Shown: positions 52,281-63,453, numbered from the stretch's first letter. The stretch is 64,000 nt of DNA from Ehrlichia muris AS145 (GCF_000508225.1 NC_023063.1:620001-684000); one strand, 5' to 3'. Notes: a model not told the origin generated them from the letters alone. Program-made: numbers and translations.

Positions 52281-53136
52281 TATTACTGCCTCCTATAAGA
52301 TCTTCTTCCTTAAGATTTTCAATATTATCAATAGCACTATTACTTTTATTACTCTTATTATCTCGATTATTTGCTTTCAAAAGACCTTCTCTTTTCTCTG
52401 CTGAAAAATCCTTAATACCATCAACACTAATACCAGACTTAGCCAAATCAGAACGTATCGCCTCTAATATAGTATCTGATACAATCCTACAGAAGAAATC
52501 AATTGAACGTACTGCATCATCATTTCCAGGAATTGGATAATCTATACCAGTAGGATCTGAATTAGTATCCAACACTGCTATAATAGGAATATTTAATTTA
52601 TTAGCCTCTTTAATTGCAATATGCTCCTTATTCGTATCAATTATAAACAAAGCATGAGGCAATCCACCCATATTACAAATACCACCTATAGATCTATCAA
52701 GTTTTGCTCTTTTCTTCTCAAAAAGTAATAATTCCTTCTTTGTAAACTGATTATCAACATTTTCTATTAATTTTTCATATTCCCTCAGTTTTTTTATTGA
52801 TAGAGAGATAGTTTCCCAATTTGTTAACATACCTCCTAACCATCTATTATTTATATAATATTGCCCACAACGTATTGCTTCATCAGCAATAATAGCAGAG
52901 GCTTGTACTTTAGTTCCTATAAATAATACCCTTCCCCTCTTAAGAACTATATCATATATGGCTTTTAATGCATTTCTAAGCAAGACTACAGTATTCTGTA
53001 AATTGATAATGTGAATATCATTATGTACCCCATATATATATGGAGCCATCTTAGGATTCCACCTACTTGCTTTGTGACCAAAGTGAACACCAGATTCTAC
53101 TAAATCTCGTATTGTAAATTGTGGCAAATTAACCAT
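52270..53136 (-). CDS. rpsB: Small ribosomal subunit protein uS2
   Basis: uS2 is a 30S protein. The 288-residue product has [20 protein letters not shown] at about 17-36, [24 protein letters not shown] and [21 protein letters not shown] Lys/Asn/Asp-rich tail of about 40 residues extends beyond the usual end ([20 protein letters not shown]). A GGAG ribosome site lies close upstream of the ATG. Confidence 0.97.
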   Translation of the reverse strand: MVNLPQFTIRDLVESGVHFGHKASRWNPKMAPYIYGVHNDIHIINLQNTVVLLRNALKAIYDIVLKRGRVLFIGTKVQASAIIADEAIRCGQYYINNRWLGGMLTNWETISLSIKKLREYEKLIENVDNQFTKKELLLFEKKRAKLDRSIGGICNMGGLPHALFIIDTNKEHIAIKEANKLNIPIIAVLDTNSDPTGIDYPIPGNDDAVRSIDFFCRIVSDTILEAIRSDLAKSGISVDGIKDFSAEKREGLLKANNRDNKSNKSNSAIDNIENLKEEDLIGGSNNEN

Positions 53137-53480
53137 TTTTTTCTCCTGATTCCATAACAGTTACTCCTCCACGACAATAACCTGTCAAGTATATAACAGG
53201 ACCATTATGTTACGTCATGTGTGAAATGCAATTTCAATAAATAACCCAATAAATGTATCTATAATGCATTAATAAACACTTCTATAATAAATTATTCTTT
53301 AAAATGCTTACCATGTTAGCAACTGACACAACTCTTAGCAAGGAATTTATTACTAATAATAGCACTATTGGTATCTATAATAGAAAAAATACTTAAGCAA
53401 GTACACTATCATAAACATTACTTGACTAATACGTAGCTATAAGTGTAGCTCTACTATATCAACAATTATAACTAGGAAAT
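53137..53480. other. Spacer upstream of rpsB, with a leader hairpin
   Basis: About 340 bases with no gene. CCTGT at 53181-53185 pairs with ACAGG at 53196-53200 about 45-65 bases upstream of the rpsB start; on the coding strand it reads CCTGTTATATACTTGACAGG. It could be a leader structure, possibly involved in autogenous control as in other rpsB leaders, but there is no covariation evidence. Confidence 0.35.
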
Positions 53481-54059
53481 CTATATACTAAAATATTGAC
53501 TCAAAATCGAATAAGTTTCATACAATGGTAACCCTATAACAGAAGAGTATGATCCATTAATTGATAATACAAACTTACCAGCATCAGTTTGTATACTACA
53601 TCCACCTGATTTTCCTTTCCATTGTCTAGACATTATATAACAATTTATTTCTTGTACCGATAAACGCTTAAATTTTACTATTGTTACCACACTTCTACAA
53701 TGCAATTTATCATGTGGAGTATACAAACAAATAGTTGTATAAACTCTATGTCTACGTCCTGATATTAATCTCATACATTCAATAGCTTGTTCTTCTGTTT
53801 CTGCTTTTGGCAATACCCTACTACCACAACATACAACAGTATCTGCACTTAATACAAACTTATCAGGATATAATACCTTTACTTTTGTACCTTTTTCTTT
53901 AGCTATACGTATTGAATAAGCTTTAGGTAATTCCTTCTTTAAAACTACCTCATCTATACTAGGAGATACCACATGTCCAGGAACGACACCAATTTGCTCT
54001 AATAAAGATAACCTTTGCTTTGAAGAAGAAGCTAATATCAAATCATCAAACTTAAGCAT
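53481..54059 (-). CDS. maf: Maf/YhdE-type nucleotide pyrophosphatase
   Basis: Maf proteins hydrolyse nucleoside triphosphates, often dTTP/UTP or m7GTP, and are thought to clean nucleotide pools. The 192-residue product has LASSSKQRLSLLEQIG at about 8-23, PSIDEVVLKKE, VLSADTVVCCGSRVL with the catalytic acid, RLISGRRHRVYT, and SGGCSIQTDAGKF, which corresponds to the usual DKAGGYGIQG. It overlaps infA by eight bases. Which Maf subgroup applies is not certain. Confidence 0.93.
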   Translation of the reverse strand: MLKFDDLILASSSKQRLSLLEQIGVVPGHVVSPSIDEVVLKKELPKAYSIRIAKEKGTKVKVLYPDKFVLSADTVVCCGSRVLPKAETEEQAIECMRLISGRRHRVYTTICLYTPHDKLHCRSVVTIVKFKRLSVQEINCYIMSRQWKGKSGGCSIQTDAGKFVLSINGSYSSVIGLPLYETYSILSQYFSI

Positions 54060-54300
54060 CTACAATTTTTAATCGTCTAATAATTCTACCTTTCCCTACT
54101 TCACCTTTATTAATACCATAAGTACTAATTTCAACTAATACCCTATCATGCATTAATATACGTATTTTACTTTTTCTTATTTTCCCTGAAGCATGCGCTA
54201 TAATTTCGTAATTATCATTAAGCCTGACCATAAAAGTTGCATCACGCAACAACTTAACTACAATACCTTCAGCTTCAATTATACCTTCTTTTGTTACCAC
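54052..54300 (-). CDS. infA: Translation initiation factor IF-1
   Basis: IF-1 binds the A site of the 30S subunit during initiation. The 82-residue product is an OB-fold protein with EAEGIVVKLLRDATFMVRL, IAHASGKIRKSKIRILMHDR and VLVEISTYGINKGEVGKGRI. The start is GTG at 54298-54300. It lies in the infA-maf pair common in alphaproteobacteria. Confidence 0.96.
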   Translation of the reverse strand: MVTKEGIIEAEGIVVKLLRDATFMVRLNDNYEIIAHASGKIRKSKIRILMHDRVLVEISTYGINKGEVGKGRIIRRLKIVDA

Positions 54301-54453
54301 TATATTTTATAAAATAATGAACCTCCTACATTGTAGAATACACAATACCAACCTGCAACATAATTTTTATAATACTAAAAAAGCAGACTCACTTATTAAA
54401 ATTATTTAAATTTCTTGATTTTACGAAATTCTAACTAAATTCAGTTCAATTTT

Positions 54454-55530
54454 TTACGACTCATGTTTAATATGTGTATTATCTTTTACATATTCATGAC
54501 CTAAAGTGATTAATTTAATAGTATCAGGAGAATTTGCAATCCAAACATCCCCGTTATACTCACTATCAACAACTTCGACAGGTATAAACTTCACTTTCTC
54601 ATCAACAATCACTTTAATACCTAAATCCCCATTATCTTGTAAATCTAAAGCAGAAGGTGAAATTCTATGAGCTCGATAATTCCCCACAGGAATCTTTATA
54701 GAATAAACAGCCCCTTGTGTAAAAATCTTTAAATCACTATTATCCAATACCATTTCCACTCGATAAGTTCTTGTATTACGATTTATTATTTTACTGATAA
54801 AAACAATAGGAGCATCTATTTCTTCATTTTGCGCAATTAGAATCTTACAAATATCACCCAATTTTAATCTATTAAAATACTTCTCTGGAACATAAGTAAT
54901 CACCCTTATTTTATCAAAATTAACTAACTGCACAATTGATAGTCCTGAACCAGGAAACACCAATCCACCAATTTGCACATTAATTTTATCTACAAATCCA
55001 GAAAAAGGAGCCTTTATCTCTGTATTACTTAAATTAATTTGTGCTTTTTTTACATCTGATTTAGCTGATTCTAAAGCAGTAAAAGACAATGCATCATTTA
55101 CTTCAGATCTGTATCCATGTTCATTTAAAGACTGAGAAGCTTTATATTCAAGTTCTCTTTGCTTTAACAGAGCTTTAGCCTGTTTTAATTGTTCTTCTTT
55201 TTCATATTTTTCTATTTTTACTAAAATATTTCCTTCTGTTACATAATCCCCATCCTTTACCAAGACATCTGATACCCTACCAGAAACTTCTGGCATAATA
55301 TTAACATAACGGAAAGCTTCAACTTCACCTATCAAGGATAAGTACACTACTCTATCTTGAGCATTAGATTCTACTACCTTAATGTTAACAGGATAATTAT
55401 GAAAAACATTTTGTTCTATCTGCTGATCGTGTTTCTTAAAAATTCCACTACTAACCCAAACAATAGATAACAAGAGAATAAAAAACGCTACTTTATACTC
55501 TAACTTTAACCCTAATAGGCTACGCAACAC
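54454..55530 (-). CDS. RND efflux membrane fusion protein
   Basis: Periplasmic adaptor of a tripartite efflux pump. The 358-residue product has an N-terminal membrane anchor (about 14-30), a barrel-sandwich half YVNIMPEVSGRVSDVLVKDGDYV at about 74-96, a helical hairpin (QLKQAKALLKQRELEYK), the second half APFSGFVDKINVQIGG, and a beta-barrel domain. The start is GTG at 55530 with an AGG site four bases upstream. It is not next to a pump gene; the RND gene starting at 1068 is a possible partner. Confidence 0.87.
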   Translation of the reverse strand: MLRSLLGLKLEYKVAFFILLLSIVWVSSGIFKKHDQQIEQNVFHNYPVNIKVVESNAQDRVVYLSLIGEVEAFRYVNIMPEVSGRVSDVLVKDGDYVTEGNILVKIEKYEKEEQLKQAKALLKQRELEYKASQSLNEHGYRSEVNDALSFTALESAKSDVKKAQINLSNTEIKAPFSGFVDKINVQIGGLVFPGSGLSIVQLVNFDKIRVITYVPEKYFNRLKLGDICKILIAQNEEIDAPIVFISKIINRNTRTYRVEMVLDNSDLKIFTQGAVYSIKIPVGNYRAHRISPSALDLQDNGDLGIKVIVDEKVKFIPVEVVDSEYNGDVWIANSPDTIKLITLGHEYVKDNTHIKHES

Positions 55531-55566
55531 AATACCTGAACCTCATGCTAACAATGATAAGCTAAT

Positions 55567-56964
55567 TCATTTTAAAAATGCTGCTTCACATGCATCTTTA
55601 AATACTTCATTAACATCTGGATGTGAATGACAAATACGGAATATATCTTCTGATGATGCTCTATAAGCCATAGCAACAGCAGCTTCATTAATCATAGTAT
55701 CAGCATATGCACCAATAATATGAACACCTAAAATCGTATCATTTTCTTTAGAAGCCAACACTTTTACAAATCCTACTGCATTATCTGTAATTTTTGATCT
55801 ACCATTTGCAGCAAAGCTAGACTTACCAACAGTATAACTATAATTAATATTCTTTAAATTCTCTTCTGTTTTACCAATAGACGCAACAGCAGGATGCGTA
55901 TATATTACAGATGGAATAATCTCATAATCCACATGTGGATTATGCCCAGAAATCAATTCTGCAACAGCAATGCCTTCTTCTTCCGCTTTATGAGCAAGCA
56001 TTGCTCCACCAATAACATCACCAATAGCAAATATGCCTGGTATATTTGTCTCATACTTACTATTAACTTTAATAAATCCTCTAGTATCACATTCTATAGA
56101 ATTATTATCAATCAATCCATTCGTATATGGAATGCGTCCAATAGAAACAAGAACCTTATCTACTTCTATTACTTCAGAGCTACCATCTTTTACAGACTCA
56201 AGATGTACAGCTAAACTATTTCCTTTTTTATCAATTGAAGTAACTTTAGTTGATAATTTAAAATTAATCCCCTGTTTTTTTAAACTTGCAAGCAAAGCTT
56301 TACTAATATCGCCATCCATACTAGGAGCAATTTTATCTAAAAATTCAACAACAGTCACCTCAGATCCAAACCTACTCCAGACAGATGACATTTCTAAACC
56401 TATAGCTCCAGCCCCTATAACTATCAATTTCTTTGGTGGCTCTTTAAAAGATAAAGCTGCAGTAGAAGACACTATTCTTTCTTCATCAATATCAATACCA
56501 GGAAAACTTGCAACATCAGATCCAGTAGCAATAACTACATGCTTACTCATTATTTTCTGCTCACCATTATCACCAATTACAGCAACAACAAAATCATTAG
56601 AGTTTACAGATTGTATTTTACCAACACCATGTAAATAATCAATTTTATAACTAGAAAACAAATAACTAATCCCACTTCCTAACTCAGTAATATTTTTATC
56701 TTTAAAAGACATAATTTTGTCTAAGTCGAAACTTAAATTATCAAATGTTATCCCAACTTCAGCTAAATTATTTTTTAAATGATAATATTCATGAGAAAAA
56801 TGCAACAAAGCTTTAGAAGGAATACATCCTATCCTTAAACATGTACCTCCTAAAATCTTATTTTTATCTATACATGCAACTTTTAATCCAAGCTGAGCTC
56901 CTCTAATTGCACATTTATAACCACCAGGTCCACCACCGATAACTACCATATCATAATTTTGCAT
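55567..56964 (-). CDS. lpd: Dihydrolipoamide dehydrogenase (E3)
   Basis: Lpd reoxidises lipoamide in the pyruvate and 2-oxoglutarate dehydrogenase complexes. The 465-residue product has the FAD-binding GGGPGGYKCAIRGAQLG, the redox-active disulfide GGTCLRIGCIPSKALL at about 40-55, the NAD site GAGAIGLEMSSVWSRFG, AIGDVIGGAMLAHKAEEEG, and the C-terminal HSHPDVNEVFKDA with the catalytic His-Glu pair. I start at the ATG at 56962-56964, which has AAGGA at a proper distance; a GTG two codons upstream is too close to that site. Confidence 0.96.
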   Translation of the reverse strand: MQNYDMVVIGGGPGGYKCAIRGAQLGLKVACIDKNKILGGTCLRIGCIPSKALLHFSHEYYHLKNNLAEVGITFDNLSFDLDKIMSFKDKNITELGSGISYLFSSYKIDYLHGVGKIQSVNSNDFVVAVIGDNGEQKIMSKHVVIATGSDVASFPGIDIDEERIVSSTAALSFKEPPKKLIVIGAGAIGLEMSSVWSRFGSEVTVVEFLDKIAPSMDGDISKALLASLKKQGINFKLSTKVTSIDKKGNSLAVHLESVKDGSSEVIEVDKVLVSIGRIPYTNGLIDNNSIECDTRGFIKVNSKYETNIPGIFAIGDVIGGAMLAHKAEEEGIAVAELISGHNPHVDYEIIPSVIYTHPAVASIGKTEENLKNINYSYTVGKSSFAANGRSKITDNAVGFVKVLASKENDTILGVHIIGAYADTMINEAAVAMAYRASSEDIFRICHSHPDVNEVFKDACEAAFLK

Positions 56965-56986
56965 ACTCACATCCTTATACTATCAC

Positions 56987-58138
56987 TTAACGAAAAATAA
57001 TTATCTTATCTTTATTTGTTACAACGTAAATTGAAGAATCTACCAATACTGGAATATAATAAGCTGATGGCAATATATAATTCACTAATTTTAAAGCTCC
57101 AGATCTATAATCTATTAATATTACACAACCATCATTCCCTATAACTAAAATTTCATCATTCATTATTACAGGAGAACTCCATTGATTTTTCGATTTCCCA
57201 TGTTGTAATAAATCATACTGCCATAAAAAATCTCCCGTATCGATACTCATCAAGACAAGTTTATTATCAATAACAGCTGCTATATTACCTTCCTCAATTT
57301 TAGAAATACCCTGAATTTTTAATTTTTTTGACCACCTAGTGTTACCAGATTCTATATCAATATTTGATATGCTATGTAATTTATCAATGGCAATGACAGT
57401 ACTATTTGCAGCCTGTAAAGAAACTCCATTATTAAAAGCAACATTAGCATTTGATATATTGCTTTCCCATATCTTTAAACCATTCAAAGAATTAAACGCA
57501 GCAATTTTTCCATTAGAAAAAGAAAATATTACCATATCACCATATGATGCTGAAGATAGTGAACTATAGCTTTTTACCTCAGGAAGTGATTCCTGGTTAC
57601 TTGATATCAATGACCCATCAGATACATTGAAAAAGTACAAATAATTATCTACAGTAACAACCATCAGATGATTATCAATAACAACAGGAGATCCAGCAAT
57701 CACACTTCTTAATTCTTTTTGCCATTTTATTTGTCCAGTTTCAAAATCAATACCGTAGACATTATCATCTACAATATATAGTATTAAATTTTCAGAATAT
57801 AATATACTTGCTCTATATAGGTTAGTATGTTTCGTAACCTGCAGTTCCCAATAACATTTTTTAACATCTTTACTATCTACAGAATGCAAAACACCATCTT
57901 TACTTAAAAATATAATCCTATCGTTAACAAATACAGGAGTAACATCTCGATACATTCTCAAAGAAATTGTACCTCTGTTTACCAAACTACTAGATCTAAT
58001 ATCATTAACATGATTACCATCAGAACCATTATCTGATACTTCATAGAGATTATGTCCTTCCAATATCTCATCTGCAAACAACAACATCGGACTAAAGAAA
58101 ATAAAAACAAACAAGAATACAATTCTGGATTTTATCAT
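56987..58138 (-). CDS. PQQ-repeat beta-propeller protein, BamB-like
   Basis: A 383-residue exported protein with a signal peptide cleaved near LLFA and repeated propeller blades with PQQ-type motifs (VYGIDFETGQIKWQKELRSV; AAFNSLNGLKIWES; VLMSIDTGDFLWQYDL). Order and length match BamB, the propeller subunit of the outer membrane assembly machine. Unlike E. coli BamB it has no lipobox cysteine, so it should be a soluble periplasmic protein. Its proximity to der recalls the bamB-der pair in other bacteria, though gpmI lies between them here. Confidence 0.8.
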   Translation of the reverse strand: MIKSRIVFLFVFIFFSPMLLFADEILEGHNLYEVSDNGSDGNHVNDIRSSSLVNRGTISLRMYRDVTPVFVNDRIIFLSKDGVLHSVDSKDVKKCYWELQVTKHTNLYRASILYSENLILYIVDDNVYGIDFETGQIKWQKELRSVIAGSPVVIDNHLMVVTVDNYLYFFNVSDGSLISSNQESLPEVKSYSSLSSASYGDMVIFSFSNGKIAAFNSLNGLKIWESNISNANVAFNNGVSLQAANSTVIAIDKLHSISNIDIESGNTRWSKKLKIQGISKIEEGNIAAVIDNKLVLMSIDTGDFLWQYDLLQHGKSKNQWSSPVIMNDEILVIGNDGCVILIDYRSGALKLVNYILPSAYYIPVLVDSSIYVVTNKDKIIIFR

Positions 58139-58803
58139 TTACATATCAAAAATTATTACATTACTAAACTAACTATATTACTTGTAAAAATAAATCAACT
58201 ACTTTTACATCATTATAACGATTAACATTTTTTCAAATTGTCAGACCTTACGTAAAGGTATCATACATTTTTTTACTAAGATTAATTTTATATCCTCAAC
58301 CATAATTGTATAATCATAGACTACATTGCATTTTCATATATTAAAAATTTCTAATCCAAAGTAATAAATAAAAACAAGTATACCAGATAATTAAAGTCAA
58401 TTCTTCAATATATAATTTTTTAATACCTCAACAATGCATTCAATGCTCTATTCCTTAACACTTCAAATTCTTCAATAAGTATACATTTATATACATAAAT
58501 TTAGACTGTAATTTTAGATCATATATTAAATTCACAAAATTATTGGTTTAGCATCTTTACAATCTATACAATACTACATTACACAGTACTTTTAATTCTT
58601 TTTAAAATACATTACAATAGAATCTATATTGCAAAAAATCTAAATATCATAGATTTTTAGATAGTAAACCCGAGTTCTTTAAGAATTACTTTAATATTAA
58701 GGTAGGTTATAAAAACTACTAGCTACTTACTATTTAAAAATATATCTACTATATGTTCACAATTATGATATAAAGGTATAATAGTAGATTTTCCATTAAA
58801 CAT
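58139..58803. other. Long AT-rich spacer between BamB-like gene and gpmI
   Basis: About 665 bases with no gene. A short palindrome ttctttaagaa lies at about 58675-58685. The right end carries a candidate gpmI promoter. Confidence 0.5.
58756..58782 (+). promoter_or_regulatory. Possible promoter for gpmI
   Basis: A perfect TATAAT at 58777-58782 is preceded by TTCACA at 58756-58761 at a 15-base spacing, slightly short. The gpmI ATG is at 58804, giving a short leader. Confidence 0.4.
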
Positions 58804-60309
58804 ATGATCAACCATTCTGTAATTTTGTGCATATTAGACGGATGGGGTAATCGTGAAAATAGCAAGTTCAATGCTATTGCTCAATCTTACAAGCCTTGTT
58901 GGGACAATATAATTTCACAATACCCAAAAAGTCACTTAATTACCCATGGACTAGATGTAGGGCTTCCAGATGGCCAAATAGGAAATTCAGAAGTTGGACA
59001 TGTTAACTTAGGAAGTGGCAGGATTGTGTTACAAGACCTATGTAAAATAAACAATGAAATAAAATATATAAAAAACAATCATAATTTATTAAAATTTATC
59101 AATAAAATAAAGAAAAACAATGGCATATGCCATATAGCTGGTCTGTTATCTGATGGTGGTGTACATTCCCTTTATACGCACATGTTGGACATTATTAAAG
59201 CATTATCTGATTTTCAAATACAAGTCGCAATTCATATATTTTTAGATGGGCGTGACACACCTCCAATATCAGCAATTAAATATATCAACATCTTATGTAA
59301 GCATATCAAATACTTAAATAATGTGAATATTGCAACAATAAGTGGACGTTATTATTCCATGGATCGCGATAATAAGTTGGATCGTACAGCAAAAGCATAT
59401 AATGCAATGGCATTTGGAGATGCTAAACGTTATGAAAATCCATTATTAGCTGTCCAAGACAGTTATAATGCTGGTATTACAGATGAATTCATATTGCCAT
59501 GTGTAATCGGTAATTATAATAAGATGAATCCACACGATGGGTTTATCATGACAAATTTTAGAAGTGATAGAGTAATACAAATCATAAAAATGATCATAGG
59601 AGATATCAAAACTGATAATCACATTACATTAGAAAATACAATAAGCATGGTAAAATACTCGGATAGTATTAATATACCATGTTTATTTACAAATAATAAT
59701 ATTACAAATACATTAGGAGAAGTTATAGCAAACCATCAATTACATCAGCTAAGAATTGCAGAAACAGAAAAGTATGCACATGTTACCTTTTTTTTTAATG
59801 GAGGAAAAGAGGATACATTTAAAAATGAAGACAGAATAATAATACCATCACCCTCTGTAGCTACATATAATTTAATGCCAGAAATGTCTGCAAAAGAAGT
59901 TACTGACACAGTTATTGAAAAAATAAAATTACAAAAATATTCCTTAATCATTTTAAATTATGCAAATGCTGACATGGTCGGACATACTGGAAATATAGAG
60001 GCAACAAAACAAGCTATAACTACCTTAGACCAATGCTTAAATAAAATAATAAACTGTATACAAAGTACCAATTATGTACTAGTAATTACCGCTGATCACG
60101 GGAATGCAGAAGAAATGTTTGATGTAAAAAATAATATGCCATATACAGCACATACATTAAATCCTGTACCATTTATAATCTGTAATTATAGTAAACAAAT
60201 TAGATTAAGAAATGGAAGATTATGTGATGTAGCACCGACAATCTTAGAAATCCTCAACATAGAGAAACCAAAAGAAATGACAGGTATTTCATTGATTGAA
60301 TATATTTAA
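58804..60309 (+). CDS. gpmI: 2,3-bisphosphoglycerate-independent phosphoglycerate mutase
   Basis: GpmI interconverts 3- and 2-phosphoglycerate with manganese. The 501-residue product begins with the metal site ILCILDGWG, has the phosphorylated serine at position 62 in [14 protein letters not shown], the DGRDTPP and FRSDRVIQI motifs in the transferase domain, and [12 protein letters not shown] and [10 protein letters not shown] in the phosphatase domain. Length and motifs are normal. It works next to enolase in lower glycolysis/gluconeogenesis. Confidence 0.97.
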   Translation: MINHSVILCILDGWGNRENSKFNAIAQSYKPCWDNIISQYPKSHLITHGLDVGLPDGQIGNSEVGHVNLGSGRIVLQDLCKINNEIKYIKNNHNLLKFINKIKKNNGICHIAGLLSDGGVHSLYTHMLDIIKALSDFQIQVAIHIFLDGRDTPPISAIKYINILCKHIKYLNNVNIATISGRYYSMDRDNKLDRTAKAYNAMAFGDAKRYENPLLAVQDSYNAGITDEFILPCVIGNYNKMNPHDGFIMTNFRSDRVIQIIKMIIGDIKTDNHITLENTISMVKYSDSINIPCLFTNNNITNTLGEVIANHQLHQLRIAETEKYAHVTFFFNGGKEDTFKNEDRIIIPSPSVATYNLMPEMSAKEVTDTVIEKIKLQKYSLIILNYANADMVGHTGNIEATKQAITTLDQCLNKIINCIQSTNYVLVITADHGNAEEMFDVKNNMPYTAHTLNPVPFIICNYSKQIRLRNGRLCDVAPTILEILNIEKPKEMTGISLIEYI

Positions 60310-60378
60310 GATTCAATAATAAATTTGTATTAATTAACACGTCACACTAGGTGAATATCTTTAATTGAAAAATTGCCT

Positions 60379-61707
60379 TTAAGTCTTAGAAAAATTATTA
60401 TCATACGGATTCTTATTTTTCTTTAAATTTAACCTTATTGGAATTCCATTGATATAAAAGTGTTTCCTTAAATTACTTATTAAATACTGCTTATAGGTTA
60501 GATCAATAGCATGAGAACCATTAATAACTATAACAAAAGTTGGAGGCATTACTTTAATTTGTGTAATATATTTAAGCTTAACTACCTTTCCATTACATAA
60601 TGGAGGTCTATGGTGTTCTACAGCTAATTTTAACCATTTGTTCAGCATAGGAGTACTAATACGCATTGTCAGATATTTATATAATTCTATGCTTTTATCT
60701 ATTACTTTATTACAATTAATATTTTTAAGTGCAGAAACCTCGATAATTGGAACTTCAAAATTTAATTTATTATAATTACAAATATCTTTTAACAAATCAG
60801 ATCTATTTTTTTCAGCAACCATATCCCACTTGTTTAAAGCAACAATGATAGCTTTACCTCTTTGTATTGCAAGCTCGGCAATTGATAAATCCTGTTGTTC
60901 TATACCATAAGCAGAATCTATCATTAGAATTACAATATCCGATTTATTAATTGATTCAATAGCTTTTTGAACAGAAGTTACTTCTATATTTTCAGTTACC
61001 TTTGCTTTTTTACGCATACCAGCAGTATCAATCAATGTAAATCTTTGACTTTTATATACATACTCTATGTCTATAGAATCTCTAGTTGTTCCAGGTTCAT
61101 GGCTTACAATCATTCTACTTTCACCAAGCAATCTATTAACAAAAGTTGACTTACCAGCATTTGGCTTTCCAACAATAGAAAGTCTAATATTACGTGAATT
61201 TAACGTATCCAAATCATGCACTTCAACAAATGGCAACAATGCTTCATACAAATCAATCAAACCTAAATTATGTTCTGCAGAAATATAAACCGGACCTATA
61301 AAATTAAAATATTCCAAATAATCTACGTTGTAGCACCTTTTTTGACTTTCACATTTATTTGCAATCAATATCACTGGTTTCTTTGTATTCTTTTTTAAAT
61401 ATTTTGCAAATTCTACATTTTTATCATCTTGCTCAATCCTTGCATCAACAATAAAAAATACAATATCAGATCTTTCTATAGCAAATTTTACTTGATCTAA
61501 CACCAGTGCAGATAATTTTATTGTATTATCTACTCCACCTGTATCAATAATTTTAAATTTTAACCCACATAAATCAGCATTCCCCTCTCTCCTATCTCTT
61601 GTTAAGTTAGGAATATTACTAACAATTGCAGACTTTTGATTAGTTAATCTATTAAAAATAGTAGATTTTCCAACATTAGGTAATCCAACTATAGCTATTT
61701 TTAACAT
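60379..61707 (-). CDS. der: Ribosome biogenesis GTPase Der (EngA)
   Basis: Der is a double GTPase needed for 50S maturation. The 442-residue product has two G domains: G1 GLPNVGKSTIFNRL and GKPNAGKSTFVNRLLG, G3 DTGGVD and DTAGMRKKAKV, G4 NKCE and NKWD, followed by the C-terminal KH-like domain with HRPPLCNGKVVKLKYITQ. NKCE instead of NKxD in the first domain resembles the NKxE form common in alphaproteobacteria. Confidence 0.97.
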   Translation of the reverse strand: MLKIAIVGLPNVGKSTIFNRLTNQKSAIVSNIPNLTRDRREGNADLCGLKFKIIDTGGVDNTIKLSALVLDQVKFAIERSDIVFFIVDARIEQDDKNVEFAKYLKKNTKKPVILIANKCESQKRCYNVDYLEYFNFIGPVYISAEHNLGLIDLYEALLPFVEVHDLDTLNSRNIRLSIVGKPNAGKSTFVNRLLGESRMIVSHEPGTTRDSIDIEYVYKSQRFTLIDTAGMRKKAKVTENIEVTSVQKAIESINKSDIVILMIDSAYGIEQQDLSIAELAIQRGKAIIVALNKWDMVAEKNRSDLLKDICNYNKLNFEVPIIEVSALKNINCNKVIDKSIELYKYLTMRISTPMLNKWLKLAVEHHRPPLCNGKVVKLKYITQIKVMPPTFVIVINGSHAIDLTYKQYLISNLRKHFYINGIPIRLNLKKNKNPYDNNFSKT

Positions 61708-61946
61708 AAAAAATTTTACACTTCATATAATATGAAATAACACATTATTCAAAACAAGTCATTGAATATATGTATATTACTATTGATCCTATGTATAACA
61801 TATTATTTAAATTCACAGAAACCAACATTTGTAGAGAATATGTAAAAATGTATATTCAACAAATCTCACAAAAGTAAATTATATAGTTAACTTTCAAAGA
61901 ATTTGCTATATAATTTTCCAAATTTGTTAGCTTTATTATGTAAACA

Positions 61947-63062
61947 ATGTCTCAATTAAAAAGTTATTATAATTCTGTTCTTGTATTATCAGATGGAAAA
62001 CATTTTTTTGGAAAATCAATAGGGAAAAAAATACCCGCTATTGGAGAAGTCTGCTTTACTACCTCAATAACAGGATACCAGCATACTATAACTGATCCAT
62101 CATTTGCAGGTCAAATAATTACATTCACTTTTCCTCACATTGGCAATGTTGGAATAAATTATAAAGATTTTGAAGACCATAAGATACTAGCCCATGGAAT
62201 TGTAGTTAAAACAATATCAGAAGGCTCTCATTCAAGATCTTATGCAAATTTAGAGCCTTGGATGATAGAAAATAACTTAACTGGAATATCCGAAATTGAT
62301 ACTAGAGCATTAACATGTTATTTGCGTAGGCATGGCTCACAAAATGGAATAATATATCACTTTAATGATATCAACTCAATAAACTTAGCAGAATTACAAA
62401 ACAAAGCTTCTCAATATAATTACACAAATCACTGCGCATCTATACGATTTGTAAATAATTATAAAACAACAGATAATACAATACCACTTTATAATATAGT
62501 AGTGATTAATTTTGGTGTAAAATTAAGTATATTAGACGCCTTATCTAAACTAGGATGTAAAATTCATTTAATTTCAGGAAATGAAGATAATTTACCTGAA
62601 AAGATACTATCCATAAAACCACAAGGTATAGTCTTATCAAATGGTCCAGGGGATCCATCTGCAATTCCTGAAAGGACTATAAAACAAATAAGAACTATCA
62701 TTGAATATAAAATACCAATACTAGGTATATGTTTAGGGCATCAACTTATTTCATTAGCTTTAGGAGCAAAAATTACCAAAATGTTATTCGGACACAGAGG
62801 AAGTAACCACCCAGTTTATAATAAAATAAATAATAACATAGAAATTACAAGTCAGAATCATGGATTTACCGTTAAAGAAGATTCTTTACCTACAAACGTT
62901 AATGTAATTCACAGATCATTATTTGATAATACAATAGAAGGTATCCAAGTAGATAACTATCCTATAATTTCAGTACAATATCATCCAGAAGGAAGCCCTG
63001 GACCTAATGATGGAAGCTACATATTTAATCATTTTATTAATCTAATAAGGAAAAATAATTAA
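61947..63062 (+). CDS. carA: Carbamoyl-phosphate synthase small (glutaminase) subunit
   Basis: CarA releases ammonia from glutamine for carbamoyl phosphate synthesis, feeding pyrimidine (and arginine) pathways. The 371-residue product has the N-terminal CPSase domain (GYQHTITDPSFAGQIITFT), ISEIDTRALTCYLRRHGSQ, and the class I amidotransferase domain with the catalytic cysteine in GICLGHQL and the His-Glu pair in QYHPEGSPGP. carB is not in the window. Confidence 0.97.
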   Translation: MSQLKSYYNSVLVLSDGKHFFGKSIGKKIPAIGEVCFTTSITGYQHTITDPSFAGQIITFTFPHIGNVGINYKDFEDHKILAHGIVVKTISEGSHSRSYANLEPWMIENNLTGISEIDTRALTCYLRRHGSQNGIIYHFNDINSINLAELQNKASQYNYTNHCASIRFVNNYKTTDNTIPLYNIVVINFGVKLSILDALSKLGCKIHLISGNEDNLPEKILSIKPQGIVLSNGPGDPSAIPERTIKQIRTIIEYKIPILGICLGHQLISLALGAKITKMLFGHRGSNHPVYNKINNNIEITSQNHGFTVKEDSLPTNVNVIHRSLFDNTIEGIQVDNYPIISVQYHPEGSPGPNDGSYIFNHFINLIRKNN

Positions 63063-63453
63063 AACATTTTAATAATATAGTGTTAAATTACAGGAAATTT
63101 CCTTCTGGATAAACATCTATAATTATATATACTAAATTTATCAAAGTTCTATGTCTCAGCCATATGAACAAGCAAAACATTACTTTTATCTCAAATTTTA
63201 AATATAGTAGGACACATAATAACATTATTTTAACAAGATTATTTTGCTATAATTAAAGTAAGATCTGACTATTAACTTATCTCTTTATACTAAAAACATC
63301 GATAATCTTATTTAAATTACTAAAAAGTTCTGATTTTACATATCTAACATCAAGGATTAAATTATATCCATTGCTGTACTTACTATGCTTCATGTATTGC
63401 AATATTTTGTTGTAAATATATACTTATCAAGTAAAGCTAGGAATGTAAATGCA
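63063..63453. other. Spacer between carA and ispH
   Basis: About 390 AT-rich bases with no gene. An in-frame ATG at 63385 would extend ispH into this region. The palindrome ggaaatttcc at about 63093-63102 is just after carA. Confidence 0.45.

Noticed and set aside
56033..56638. 201-codon ORF opposite lpd
   Set aside because: It is fully antisense to lpd, which is certain.
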